64,000 bases of DNA, taken from the NCBI GenBank assembly GCA_964621615.1, contig CAZUMW010000008.1, forward strand, positions 1 through 64,000, in the 5' to 3' direction. The notes below the pieces were generated by a model that saw only the letters and a list, made by a program, of their open reading frames with translations, had not been told where the DNA came from and searched no databases. Shown piece by piece: positions 34,057 through 43,288 of the stretch. Numbering within the stretch: position 1 is the first letter of the stretch; each line of letters begins with the position of its first letter. Made by a program: the position numbers and the translations under genes. The stretch is from CAZUMW01 sp964621615. Its GTDB lineage: Bacteria > Desulfobacterota > WTBG01 > CAIYCZ01 > CAIRTM01.

Positions 34057-35886
34057 TTATTCAACTGTTACGCTTTTTGCAAGGTTGCGGGGCTGATCGA
34101 CATCGGTCCCCTTGTAATCGGCTACGTAATAGGCAAAAAGCTGTAGCGGCACAACCATAACGAGCGGAGTCAGCAGCGGATCGGTCTCGGGAACGGCAAT
34201 CAGCCGGTCCGCTCTGTCGCTTATACCGCCGTCACCCGCGGTGGCCAGAGCGATCACCCGACCCTTCCGCGCTTTGACCTCTTCAATATTCGACAATATT
34301 TTTTCATATACTCCGTCCCGGGGAACAAGGGTCACAACAGGCATCTCCTCATCGATCAGTGCAATGGGCCCGTGCTTCATTTCTCCTGCCGGGTACCCTT
34401 CGGCGTGAATGTAGGAGATTTCCTTGAGCTTCAGTGCCCCCTCAAGAGCAATGGGGTAATTTATGCCCCTTCCGAGAAACAGGAAATTTCGTGCATCTGC
34501 GTATTCCGTGGCAATCTGCTGTATCTGCGGGGACTGCTCAAGAACCTGCTCAATAAGATGCGGTACTTCGATACATTTTCGCATCAAAATGCGGGAGCGC
34601 TCCGCAGGAATAACCGCGCGCTTCTGGCCAAGATACAGGGCAAGCAGAAATATTGCCGATATCTGACAGGTAAAGGCTTTCGTAGAGGCGACGCCGATCT
34701 CCGGTCCGGCGTGCGTGTAAATAACGTGCTCGCACTCTCTGGCCAGCGTGCTTTCTACCACATTGCAGATACACAGCTGCTGAGCGCCCCTGCGCCTGCC
34801 CTCCCGCATTGCGGCAAGCGTGTCGGCTGTCTCTCCCGACTGGGAGATAAACACCGTCAGGGTTTCGCCGTCGACCAGAGGGTTGCGGTATCTGAACTCT
34901 GATGCCAGATCGACTTCTGCAGGAAGCTGTGCAATATTTTCTATCATAAACTTACCGACCAGCCCGGCGTAATAGGACGTGCCGCAGGCGACAAGGCAGA
35001 CGCGCCTTATGCCATGAATCGAGCGCTCATCCAGGCTGACCCCGTCCAGAAAAACGCTGCCGGTATCCTCTGAGAGCCTGCCACGAAGCGTATCTATAAT
35101 AGCGCGGGGCTGCTCAAAAATTTCCTTCAGCATAAAATGCTTATAGCCCGCCTTTTCAGCCATAATGGGGTCCCAGGCAATGTGATGGGCTGCCCGCTCA
35201 ACGGTATCCCCTGAACTGTTTCTTATGCTCACGCCGCCTTTTTCAACAACAGCAATATCGCCGTCTTCGAGAAAAACCATCTGCCGGGTATATTTTAATA
35301 CTGCAGGGATATCGGATGCGATAAAGTTCTCTTCGCGCCCAAGCCCGACAATCAGCGGGCTCTCTTTCCGTGCGGCTATAACCCGCCCGGGCTCCTGCTC
35401 GCACAATGCCGCCAGCGCGTACGAGCCGCGCACCATTGCAAGGCCCTGCTTCACCGCGTCTTCAAACGAGCAGCCGCGCTTGAGAAACCGAACAAACAGG
35501 TGTGAGAGGACCTCGCTGTCGGTTTCCGAGCTGAAGGCATCCCCCTCTGCTTTCAGCATATCTTTCAGCTCAAGATAATTTTCGATAATACCGTTGTGCA
35601 CTACGGCAACGCCCAGGTAGTGGTGAGGGTGCGCATTGGTGTCTGAGGGGCGGCCGTGCGTGGCCCAGCGGGTATGCCCGATACCGATGTGACCGTCAAA
35701 GGTTTCATCACGCAAAAGCTGTTCCAGGCAGGCAATCTTTCCCTCGCAACGGCACACCTTTATATGCTTCTCGTTAAACACCGCAATTCCTGCTGAATCA
35801 TACCCCCGGTACTCAAGCCGTTTCAATCCATCAAGCAGGATATCCGCAGGCTCCTGATCCCCGATATAGCCGACAATACCGCACAT
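34057..35886 (-). CDS. glmS: glutamine-fructose-6-phosphate aminotransferase (GlmS)
   Basis: GlmS makes glucosamine-6-phosphate for peptidoglycan and LPS. The 609-residue protein starts MCGIVGYIG with the Cys nucleophile of the glutaminase domain (1-240), followed by two SIS isomerase domains (VACGTSYYAG, ISQSGETADT, and a second copy). It ends DQPRNLAKSVTVE, the standard C-terminus. AGGGGGCGAG precedes ATG. It lies 29 bases after glmU on the same strand, so amino-sugar synthesis is one unit. Confidence 0.97.
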   Translation of the reverse strand: MCGIVGYIGDQEPADILLDGLKRLEYRGYDSAGIAVFNEKHIKVCRCEGKIACLEQLLRDETFDGHIGIGHTRWATHGRPSDTNAHPHHYLGVAVVHNGIIENYLELKDMLKAEGDAFSSETDSEVLSHLFVRFLKRGCSFEDAVKQGLAMVRGSYALAALCEQEPGRVIAARKESPLIVGLGREENFIASDIPAVLKYTRQMVFLEDGDIAVVEKGGVSIRNSSGDTVERAAHHIAWDPIMAEKAGYKHFMLKEIFEQPRAIIDTLRGRLSEDTGSVFLDGVSLDERSIHGIRRVCLVACGTSYYAGLVGKFMIENIAQLPAEVDLASEFRYRNPLVDGETLTVFISQSGETADTLAAMREGRRRGAQQLCICNVVESTLARECEHVIYTHAGPEIGVASTKAFTCQISAIFLLALYLGQKRAVIPAERSRILMRKCIEVPHLIEQVLEQSPQIQQIATEYADARNFLFLGRGINYPIALEGALKLKEISYIHAEGYPAGEMKHGPIALIDEEMPVVTLVPRDGVYEKILSNIEEVKARKGRVIALATAGDGGISDRADRLIAVPETDPLLTPLVMVVPLQLFAYYVADYKGTDVDQPRNLAKSVTVE

Positions 35887-35915
35887 AATCTCGCCCCCTG
35901 AAAAATGAATCTGCT

Positions 35916-37307
35916 TTATTTCCTAGTATCGCCTCTTGAGCCTTTCTTCTTGAAAAAATTGTCATAATTGCGCTGCCTTCCCCGTGCAACACTCAAAGAG
36001 TCCTCAGGCACATTTTTTGTTATGGTTGATCCGGCTCCAACCACTGCATTGCGGCCGACAGTAACGGGCGCAACGAGCGCAGTGTTGCTCCCGATAAACG
36101 CCCCGTCGCGGATCACTGTGGGGTGCTTATGTTTTCCGTCATAGTTGCAGGTAATGGTGCCGGCGCCGATATTTGCACCTTCACCAATCGTTGCATCACC
36201 GATATAGGTAAGATGATTTGCCTTTGAGCCTTTACCGATAACTGATTTTTTCACTTCCACAAAATTGCCGATATGCGCCTCGGGCTCAACAAGCGCATCC
36301 GGGCGCAGATGTGCAAAGGGGCCGATTATCGCATGGTCTTTGACATGGCACCGGTCAAGCACACAGGACGGCCGGAGGTGAACACCATCACCGAGCAGGC
36401 TGTCGCGAACGCAGCAGCTGATTTCAATACGGCACGCTGAGCCGATTTCAGTTGATCCGGCGATATGGCTGTTCGGAAAAACAACGGTGTCCCGCCCTAT
36501 GCGTACGCCCGTATCTATATACGTTGAATCCGGATCGATAATGGTCACCCCGCTGTCCATATGGGCTTTCAGTATTCTGCCGCGCATGCATTTTTCAGCC
36601 CGGGCCAGCGCTGCCCGGTCATTTATTCCGGCCACCTCCTCAGGGTCAGGGGTGATAATCGCATTAACCGTCAGCCGGCGCTGCGCCGCAACGGAAACAA
36701 TATCAGGCAGATAATATTCTCCCTGATCATTGTCCGTGCCGATATGCTTCAGCGCATCAAAGAGAAAAGAGGCTGTGCAGCAGTATATGCCGGTATTTAT
36801 CTCTGAAATGCTTCTCTGTTCAGCAGAAGCGTCGCGCTCCTCCCTGATACCGTACACACTGCCTTTTTCATTCCGAAGGATGCGCCCGTACCCGCAGGGG
36901 TTATCAAGCACAACCGAAAGCACGCTCACCGCTGCGCCCGATGAGCGGTGCTCCTCGACCAGCTGTTTCAGCGTGGAAGCGGCGATCATTGGCACGTCTC
37001 CGCACAGTATGAGCACATCCCCGTCAAAGCCATCGGCAAGCGGGGCGGCTACTGAAACAGCATGCCCCGAGCCCAGCTGCGGATCCTGATGAGCAAAGCG
37101 AACCTGCTCGTCCTGAAAAGAAGCTTCCACCGCTTCCCGCTGATGCCCGACCACTACAATGATATCCGTGCATCCCGCATGCTGTGCCGCTTTTACGGGA
37201 TAATACAGCATGAGCTTTCCGGCTACGGGGTGGAGCACTTTGGCGGTTGCCGACTTCATCCGCGTTCCCTTTCCCGCAGCAAGTATAACAGCCATAAGAT
37301 TATCCAT
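35916..37307 (-). CDS. glmU: bifunctional N-acetylglucosamine-1-phosphate uridyltransferase/acetyltransferase (GlmU)
   Basis: GlmU makes UDP-GlcNAc from glucosamine-1-phosphate. The N-terminal pyrophosphorylase domain has AVILAAGKGTRMKS and LCGDVPMI. The C-terminal left-handed beta-helix acetyltransferase domain (about 250-450) has hexapeptide repeats, NHLTYIGDA, GAGTITCNYDGKHK and GSNTALVAPVTVG. 463 residues is typical. GAGGGGAG lies before ATG. It is first in the glmU-glmS-tlpA-msbA-kinase series. Confidence 0.97.
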   Translation of the reverse strand: MDNLMAVILAAGKGTRMKSATAKVLHPVAGKLMLYYPVKAAQHAGCTDIIVVVGHQREAVEASFQDEQVRFAHQDPQLGSGHAVSVAAPLADGFDGDVLILCGDVPMIAASTLKQLVEEHRSSGAAVSVLSVVLDNPCGYGRILRNEKGSVYGIREERDASAEQRSISEINTGIYCCTASFLFDALKHIGTDNDQGEYYLPDIVSVAAQRRLTVNAIITPDPEEVAGINDRAALARAEKCMRGRILKAHMDSGVTIIDPDSTYIDTGVRIGRDTVVFPNSHIAGSTEIGSACRIEISCCVRDSLLGDGVHLRPSCVLDRCHVKDHAIIGPFAHLRPDALVEPEAHIGNFVEVKKSVIGKGSKANHLTYIGDATIGEGANIGAGTITCNYDGKHKHPTVIRDGAFIGSNTALVAPVTVGRNAVVGAGSTITKNVPEDSLSVARGRQRNYDNFFKKKGSRGDTRK

Positions 37308-37493
37308 ACACGCTCCCCTCGTTCATTAGCTTGACAAAGCTGCAATCTTTATGGCATACAGTGAATATACAGCACCGGTTGTTTCCTTCACCGTATGTGT
37401 ATCCTGCACAGCCGATCGCAGCCGCACACGTTCGGCAGCCTCCGGTGAATCGTAAATTATCACTGTACACATTTTTTTTTGGATGCCCCTGCT

Positions 37494-38279
37494 ATGAATG
37501 TTCGTATCGTCACCGCATGCTTAACCGGGCTTGCACTGCTGCTGTGCGCCTGCGCAACAGCACCCCGCCAAGAACAGCAATCTGTAAAGCCCGATGAGCA
37601 AAGCTACAACAAGGCCATGGAATTTTTCAACAGCGGAAATTATTTCGACTCAATTCCCGCCTTTACCGCGCTGAGAGAAAAATTTCCGCTCAGCCCGTAT
37701 GCGGTCCTTGCTGAGCTTCGCCTTGGCGAAAGCCATTATAAAAAAGGCGAATACATAGAGGCCGTACATTTTTTCAAAAATTTCAGGCGTCTGCACCCGA
37801 GCAACCAGTTTGTGCCATACAGCATCTTCATGACCGGCATGTGCTATTACAAGCAAATTCTCGAACCCGATCGGGACCAGACGTTTGCCCGGGATGCTAT
37901 CGAGCACTTTCGGCTCCTTATAGATCAGTACCCCGACAACCCGTACACCGGTCAGGCGTTATGCAAAATGTCCGAAGCGCTCAAGCAGCTTGCCAGGCAT
38001 GAATTTTTTGTAGCTCAGTATTACCTCGGCATGGGAGATTATACCGCTGCGCGGAAGCGGCTCAGGGACATATTCAAACAGTACCCACACTCCCTCCCGC
38101 AGGCCAAGCTCCTCTATTATTATGCGAAAGCCGCCCTGCTGTCACAGGAGCATGACAGAGGCATGAAAGTGCTCAGGCTGCTCGGACAAAAGTACCCTTC
38201 AAGCCCGTATACTCCTAAGGCACAAAAGCTTCTCAAAAACCCCGGCAGTGTCAGCATTGAAGAGCAGTCCTCAGAGTAA
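37494..38279 (+). CDS. bamD: outer-membrane assembly lipoprotein BamD
   Basis: BamD is the essential lipoprotein of the BAM complex that inserts beta-barrel proteins. The 261-residue product has a signal peptide with lipobox LLCAC and five TPR-like units, with SYNKAMEFFNSGNYFDSIPA, ELRLGESHYKKGEYIEAV, FFVAQYYLGMGDYTAA and YYYAKAALLSQEHDRG. The ATG at 37494 is preferred to an in-frame TTG. It is transcribed alone, divergent from glmU and convergent with alaS. Confidence 0.9.
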   Translation: MNVRIVTACLTGLALLLCACATAPRQEQQSVKPDEQSYNKAMEFFNSGNYFDSIPAFTALREKFPLSPYAVLAELRLGESHYKKGEYIEAVHFFKNFRRLHPSNQFVPYSIFMTGMCYYKQILEPDRDQTFARDAIEHFRLLIDQYPDNPYTGQALCKMSEALKQLARHEFFVAQYYLGMGDYTAARKRLRDIFKQYPHSLPQAKLLYYYAKAALLSQEHDRGMKVLRLLGQKYPSSPYTPKAQKLLKNPGSVSIEEQSSE

Positions 38280-38303
38280 CAGCTTTTTCATGAGCTGAGC
38301 GCC

Positions 38304-40961
38304 TTAGCCGGCTGCGCCGCCCATCTGCTCAATAACGGCACATGCCCGCTCAAGCGCTTCGGGAATGCGGTCGGGCAGCGCTCCCCCTGCCTGTGCCATC
38401 TCCGCCTTCCCCCCCCCTCTGCCTCCGACAACCGGTGCTATTTCTTTTATTATGCTGCCGGCCGGGAATGTACCAGCAAGATCCGAAGACACCATGCACA
38501 AAAGAAGCACCTTCTCGTCAGACGGAGCAGAAGCACACACTATAATGCCCGACCCGAGCCTGTCCTGCATCATATCACCATACCGGCGAAGCGCTTTTGG
38601 ATCACCCTCGTCAACCTGCGCGGCAAGCACGCGAACTCCGGCGATCATACGGATATCGCTTTTAAGGGAATCAGCCTGTTTAGAGATAACTCGGCTCTTG
38701 AGCTGCTCGATTTCTTTCTCAAGATCAGCCCGCTCACGGGCAAGCCGCTCAACGCGGTCAGCAACGTGCTCGGTATCCGTCTTGAGTGTGGCAGCAATGC
38801 GCTCAATCATTTCCTGCTGACGCTCAATAAATCTGCAGGCTGCTTCGCCTGTAACAGCGTCAATGCGTCTCACCCCGGCGGCTACTGCGGTTTCGGAAAC
38901 AATTTTAAAAACACCGATATTCCCCGTTGACGGGATATGGGTTCCGCCGCAGAGTTCGGTGCTGTAGTTGTCTATGCGGACGACCCGAACATAGTCTCCA
39001 TATTTTTCGCCGAAAAGCGCGGTCGCGCCGAGCGTATCGGCCTCCTCCCGTGGAAGCACCATAGAGTCCACACGATCACTGCGGCGGATATTGCGATTGA
39101 CGCCGTCTTCGATCTTCCTGAGCTCCTCATGCGAAAGGGCAGCAAAATGAGTAAAATCAAACCGCATCCGGTCAGGGGTTACCATCGAGCCTGCCTGCTT
39201 CACATGATCGCCGAGCACTTTCCGAAGCACAGAATGAACTATGTGGGTGGTGGTATGGTTTACCGCAATAGCCGCCCGCCGATCTGAATCAACCTGAAAC
39301 GCGGCCTGCGCCCCGACGCTGATCTTCCCGTCAACTACCGTCCCCCGGTGCACAATAAGTTCGCCGATCGGCTTCAGCGTATCGCGTATCCTGACGCTGA
39401 ACCCCTCTCCCGACACGGTGCCTGTATCACCGACCTGCCCGCCCGATTCACCGTAAAACGGCGTTTCCGGTGCAATTATTTCAACGTCGTCCCCTGCCGA
39501 AGCTGAGGAAACCTCCTTCCCGTCTTTAATAAGCAGTGCGACCGGCGCGGTCAGGGAAACTGTATCATACCCTCTGAACTGAACATTAACCCCTCTGCTG
39601 AGCATCTGTGAATACAGGGCGTTGACTGCCTCATCCCCGGAGCCTTTCCATGCCTGCCGCGCGCGCTGCCGCTGCCGCTGCATGGCCTGCTCAAAGCCCT
39701 CGCTGTCAACATCCAGGCCCTGCTCCCGGGCAATGTCGGCAGTAAGATCAGCAGGAAAGCCGTAGGTGTCATAGAGCTTAAACATAACCTCACCGGGCAG
39801 AACGTGCCCCTGTTCGCGCTGCACGCTTTTCATTTCCGCCTCAAGCAGGCGAAGGCCTGATTCAAGGGTTGCGGCAAATGTCTGCTCCTCATTAAGGGTA
39901 GCTCGGGCAATGTGCTCTATGGACTGATACACTTCCGGGTATACCGCTTTCATTTGATCAGCAACAATCCTGACCGCCTCGTGCAGGAACGGCTCTGAAA
40001 CACTGAGCAGCTTTCCGTGACGTGCAGCGCGGCGCATGATTCTGCGAAGCACGTATCCGCGCCCCTCATTTGAAGGCAGAACCCCGTCTGCAATGAGAAA
40101 AGCAGTTGCCCTGCTGTGATCTGCAATAATCCGCATCGACACATCATGGGTGGGGTTGCTGCCGTAGCGGATTCCGGAAATCCGCTCTGCATACTGCAAA
40201 AGAGGCGCAAACAGATCGGTGTCGTAGTTGCTTTTGGCTCCCTGAATAACAGCGGCCACCCGCTCAAGGCCCATCCCGGTATCAATGCTGGGGCGGGGCA
40301 GCGGAGACATATTTCCTTCAGCGTCACGGTTAAACTGCATAAAAACCAGGTTCCAAAGCTCCAGATACCGGTCGCAGTCACAGCCCGGCGCACAATCGGG
40401 GCATCCGCAGCTGAATTCGGGTCCTTGGTCAATAAGGATTTCCGAACACGGGCCGCACGGACCTGTATCGCCCATCGACCAGAAATTATCCTTCTCCCCC
40501 ATCCTGATTATGCGGCTTTCCGGCACTCCCCCAATGCCTTTCCATATATCATAGGCCTCGTCGTCTTCGTAAAACACGGTTATCCATAGCTTTGCGGCAG
40601 GCAGCTGCAAAGCTATGGTGATGAACTCCCAGGCCATGGAAATAGCATCCTGCTTGAAATAGTCGCCGAATGAAAAATTGCCAAGCATTTCAAAAAAAGT
40701 GTGGTGGCGCGCAGTCCGCCCGACGTTTTCCAGATCGTTATGCTTGCCACCTGCCCGAACGCACTTCTGAGATGAGGTCGCCCGGCTGTAGGGCCGCGTT
40801 TCATCCCCCTGAAAAACCCCTTTAAACTGAACCATGCCGGCATTGGTAAAAAGAAGGGTGGGGTCATTCCGGGGCACCAGCGGAGCGCTTTCCACAACCC
40901 GGTGCCCCTTTTGTTCAAAAAAAGTTAAAAACGCCTGTCGTATATCTTCCGAGGTTTTCAT
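38304..40961 (-). CDS. alaS: alanyl-tRNA synthetase
   Basis: AlaS charges tRNA-Ala. The 885-residue protein has the class II catalytic domain (MKTSEDIRQAFLTFFEQKGH, GNFSFGDYFK, GMGLERVA), the editing domain with zinc ligands in HTTTHIVHS and CGGTHI, a coiled coil near 730-770 and the C-terminal DHHA1/C-Ala domain with Gly-rich RGGGKAEMAQAGG. AAAAGGTG lies nine bases before ATG 40961. It follows recX on the minus strand after a gap of about 135 bases. Confidence 0.97.
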   Translation of the reverse strand: MKTSEDIRQAFLTFFEQKGHRVVESAPLVPRNDPTLLFTNAGMVQFKGVFQGDETRPYSRATSSQKCVRAGGKHNDLENVGRTARHHTFFEMLGNFSFGDYFKQDAISMAWEFITIALQLPAAKLWITVFYEDDEAYDIWKGIGGVPESRIIRMGEKDNFWSMGDTGPCGPCSEILIDQGPEFSCGCPDCAPGCDCDRYLELWNLVFMQFNRDAEGNMSPLPRPSIDTGMGLERVAAVIQGAKSNYDTDLFAPLLQYAERISGIRYGSNPTHDVSMRIIADHSRATAFLIADGVLPSNEGRGYVLRRIMRRAARHGKLLSVSEPFLHEAVRIVADQMKAVYPEVYQSIEHIARATLNEEQTFAATLESGLRLLEAEMKSVQREQGHVLPGEVMFKLYDTYGFPADLTADIAREQGLDVDSEGFEQAMQRQRQRARQAWKGSGDEAVNALYSQMLSRGVNVQFRGYDTVSLTAPVALLIKDGKEVSSASAGDDVEIIAPETPFYGESGGQVGDTGTVSGEGFSVRIRDTLKPIGELIVHRGTVVDGKISVGAQAAFQVDSDRRAAIAVNHTTTHIVHSVLRKVLGDHVKQAGSMVTPDRMRFDFTHFAALSHEELRKIEDGVNRNIRRSDRVDSMVLPREEADTLGATALFGEKYGDYVRVVRIDNYSTELCGGTHIPSTGNIGVFKIVSETAVAAGVRRIDAVTGEAACRFIERQQEMIERIAATLKTDTEHVADRVERLARERADLEKEIEQLKSRVISKQADSLKSDIRMIAGVRVLAAQVDEGDPKALRRYGDMMQDRLGSGIIVCASAPSDEKVLLLCMVSSDLAGTFPAGSIIKEIAPVVGGRGGGKAEMAQAGGALPDRIPEALERACAVIEQMGGAAG

Positions 40962-41096
40962 AATTACCGACACCTTTTGTTTTCCCTAATACGGATCAAA
41001 CACTGTTATTGCCGGCCCTGCCTTATTAATTCATAGCCGTATTTTATTCAAAGCAGTGATGATGCCTGTTCCACAATAAAATCGCTCAAAAATGCT

Positions 41097-41567
41097 TCAC
41101 CGGTACGTCGTTTCACGGCTGTTCACGATACGAAAAATAATATCCGAGGAAAACCCCCTGCTGCGCAAAAACGATACCACCCGCCCGCCCGGGGCTTCAC
41201 AGGCTGAGTCTGCATATTTTTTGTCGAGTGCTTTGCGCGCAATGTCCTCCTCGCTGTACCTGCTCCAGATCGATTGTTCCACTGCCTCAATAACCGGACG
41301 TTCGATGCCCTTTTGCTGCAAATATGCATTAATTTTATGTTTGCCCCAGAAGCGCCGCTCAATAAGCATCTCGGCCCACCTGCCGGCAAGCGCACCATCA
41401 TTAAGATAGCCGAACTGCCGCAGCCGCTCAACGGCTCCGGCTATCTCCCCGCTGCAAAAGCCCTTTTGTTTCAGCTTCCTGGAAAGCTCTGCTTCGCTGT
41501 GAGGGCGAACAGCAATATATCGGTATGCTGCCTCAAGAACATCACGTTCCTGCGGCCCGTTTTTCAT
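41097..41567 (-). CDS. recX: RecA regulator RecX
   Basis: RecX binds RecA filaments and tunes their activity. The 156-residue product shows the three-helix repeats of the family: RPHSEAELSRKLKQKGF, LRQFGYLNDGALAGRWAEMLIERRFWGKHKI, and VVSFLRSRGFSSDIIFRIV near the end. Its ATG overlaps the recA stop (ATGA), a coupling seen in many bacteria. Confidence 0.9.
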   Translation of the reverse strand: MKNGPQERDVLEAAYRYIAVRPHSEAELSRKLKQKGFCSGEIAGAVERLRQFGYLNDGALAGRWAEMLIERRFWGKHKINAYLQQKGIERPVIEAVEQSIWSRYSEEDIARKALDKKYADSACEAPGGRVVSFLRSRGFSSDIIFRIVNSRETTYR

Positions 41568-42607
41568 TCTTCCGCGGCTTCCTTTTCTGCGGGCTGCGCT
41601 GCGCTGCTCATCAGACCCGCTTTTTCCAGCACCGACTGCTCTATTGTGTTCGCTATGTCCTGATTTTCACTGAGGAAATTCTTCACATTTTCACGGCCCT
41701 GTCCGAGGCGCTCTTTGTCGAATGAAAACCAGGCACCGCTTTTTTCGACAACACCGTAGGCAACACCCATATCGATCAGATCCCCTTCGCGGGAGATGCC
41801 CCTGCCGAACATAATATCAAACTCCACCTCCCGAAACGGCGGGGCTATTTTGTTTTTAACAACCTTCACCCTGGTTTTGTTTCCTTTGACCTGATCGCCC
41901 TCTTTGATCATCCCGATTTTCCTGATATCCAGCCTGATTGTGGAATAAAATTTCAGCGCATTTCCGCCGGTAGTTGTTTCGGGATTGCCGAACATCACGC
42001 CGATTTTCATGCGAATCTGGTTAATGAAGATAACCACGGTCTTTGACCTGTTGATGGACGATGTCAGCTTGCGCAGCGCCTGCGACATCAGGCGGGCCTG
42101 CAGGCCCATATGTGAATCGCCCATGTCGCCTTCAATTTCCGCCCGGGGGACCAGGGCGGCCACTGAATCCACAACCAGCACATCGATCGCACCGCTGCGC
42201 ACAAGCACCTCGCTTATCTCCAGCGCCTGCTCGCCGAAGTCCGGCTGCGATATAAGCAGCTCATCTGTTTTGACTCCCAGATTGCGCGCATAGGATATAT
42301 CAAGCGCGTGCTCAGCGTCAACGAATGCTGCGGCACCGCCGCGCTTCTGCGCCTCAGCGACAACATGCAGCGCAAGAGTTGTTTTTCCCGATGATTCCGG
42401 GCCGTAAATCTCAATCACTTTTCCGCGCGGTATTCCGCCCACTCCCAGAGCGATATCAAGGCTCAGCGAACCGGTAGGTATTGTGGGCACATTATGTGCC
42501 GCCACGCCGTCCTCGCCCAGGCGCATTATCGCACCTTTGCCGAACTGCCGCTCGATCTGGCTTACCGCTGCGCCGATTGCTTTTTCCTTATTGTCTTCAA
42601 GAGCCAT
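41564..42607 (-). CDS. recA: recombinase RecA
   Basis: RecA drives homologous recombination and SOS induction. The 347-residue protein has Walker A GPESSGKTT, FVDAEHALD, VDSVAALVPRAEIEGDMGD, the L2 region FINQIRMKIGVMFGNPETTTGGNALKF (read 42000-41940) and a Glu-rich C-terminus. GGAGG lies before ATG 42607; two upstream ATGs were rejected. No promoter or LexA-type palindrome was seen in the 14-base gap after thpR, so recA is probably transcribed from farther upstream or from inside thpR. Confidence 0.97.
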   Translation of the reverse strand: MALEDNKEKAIGAAVSQIERQFGKGAIMRLGEDGVAAHNVPTIPTGSLSLDIALGVGGIPRGKVIEIYGPESSGKTTLALHVVAEAQKRGGAAAFVDAEHALDISYARNLGVKTDELLISQPDFGEQALEISEVLVRSGAIDVLVVDSVAALVPRAEIEGDMGDSHMGLQARLMSQALRKLTSSINRSKTVVIFINQIRMKIGVMFGNPETTTGGNALKFYSTIRLDIRKIGMIKEGDQVKGNKTRVKVVKNKIAPPFREVEFDIMFGRGISREGDLIDMGVAYGVVEKSGAWFSFDKERLGQGRENVKNFLSENQDIANTIEQSVLEKAGLMSSAAQPAEKEAAEE

Positions 42608-42621
42608 AGTGCTGTCCTCCA

Positions 42622-43194
42622 TCATTTCAGTGGTGAAAGATCTGCAGTGTGCAGTGCTGTATAGACGGGGCCGGCAGGCTGCAAATCACTTTTATAATAA
42701 ACGACCCTGGAAAAAACATGACTCCCCAGATCCCCATTTGCATATCGCTCGAGCACGCCGCTGATCTGCTTTCTCTTACGGGTATCTTTAACCCGGCCGA
42801 GGGTAAGGTGCGGTGAAAACGGACGCTTTTCCCGGGCAATTCCCAGGAGTTCAAGCTCCCGCTCAATAGCCTCCTGAAACACGGCAAGCGACGCATCAGG
42901 CCGCAGCCCCGCCCAGATAACTTTAGGGTTGCGGTCGTTGGGAAAGGCTCCGATACCGCAACACTGAACCGGAAATGCCGACGCCCCTGCAGATAGCCTG
43001 CTAAGGGCGCTGCACACCCCTTCCGCCTGCTGTTCGGAGGTGCTGCCGATAAACTTCAGCGTCAGGTGAATGCGCTCGGGGCGCACCCATCGGACGCCAT
43101 CAGCCTTGTTCCGCAGATCCCGCTGCAGCTGCGCAAGGCGTTCAAGCAGCGCTTCAGGAAGATCAAGGGCAATAAAGGTACGTATCGAATCCAT
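42622..43194 (-). CDS. thpR: RNA 2',3'-cyclic phosphodiesterase (ThpR/LigT)
   Basis: The 190-residue two-histidine 2H phosphoesterase has both catalytic motifs, HLTLKF (about residue 43) and HLTLGR (about 127), and begins IRTFIALDLPE. It hydrolyses 2',3'-cyclic phosphate ends to 2'-phosphates; the physiological RNA substrate is unclear. It sits between cinA and recA, a neighbourhood common in several bacterial phyla. Its stop is 14 bases before recA. Confidence 0.92.
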   Translation of the reverse strand: MDSIRTFIALDLPEALLERLAQLQRDLRNKADGVRWVRPERIHLTLKFIGSTSEQQAEGVCSALSRLSAGASAFPVQCCGIGAFPNDRNPKVIWAGLRPDASLAVFQEAIERELELLGIAREKRPFSPHLTLGRVKDTRKRKQISGVLERYANGDLGSHVFSRVVYYKSDLQPAGPVYTALHTADLSPLK

Positions 43195-43288
43195 GCAGCA
43201 TCCTACGGAAAACAGCTATCACAGCGCGGCTTTTTTGTCAATTCCGCCCTGCACCCTACTGTCCGCCGGCACAAAAAGAGCCGGCCGC

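Noticed and set aside
37339..37370. TTGACA followed by GCATAC near the glmU-bamD divergence
   Set aside because: The -10 match is poor and the bamD start would be about 125 bases away, so it was not listed as a promoter.
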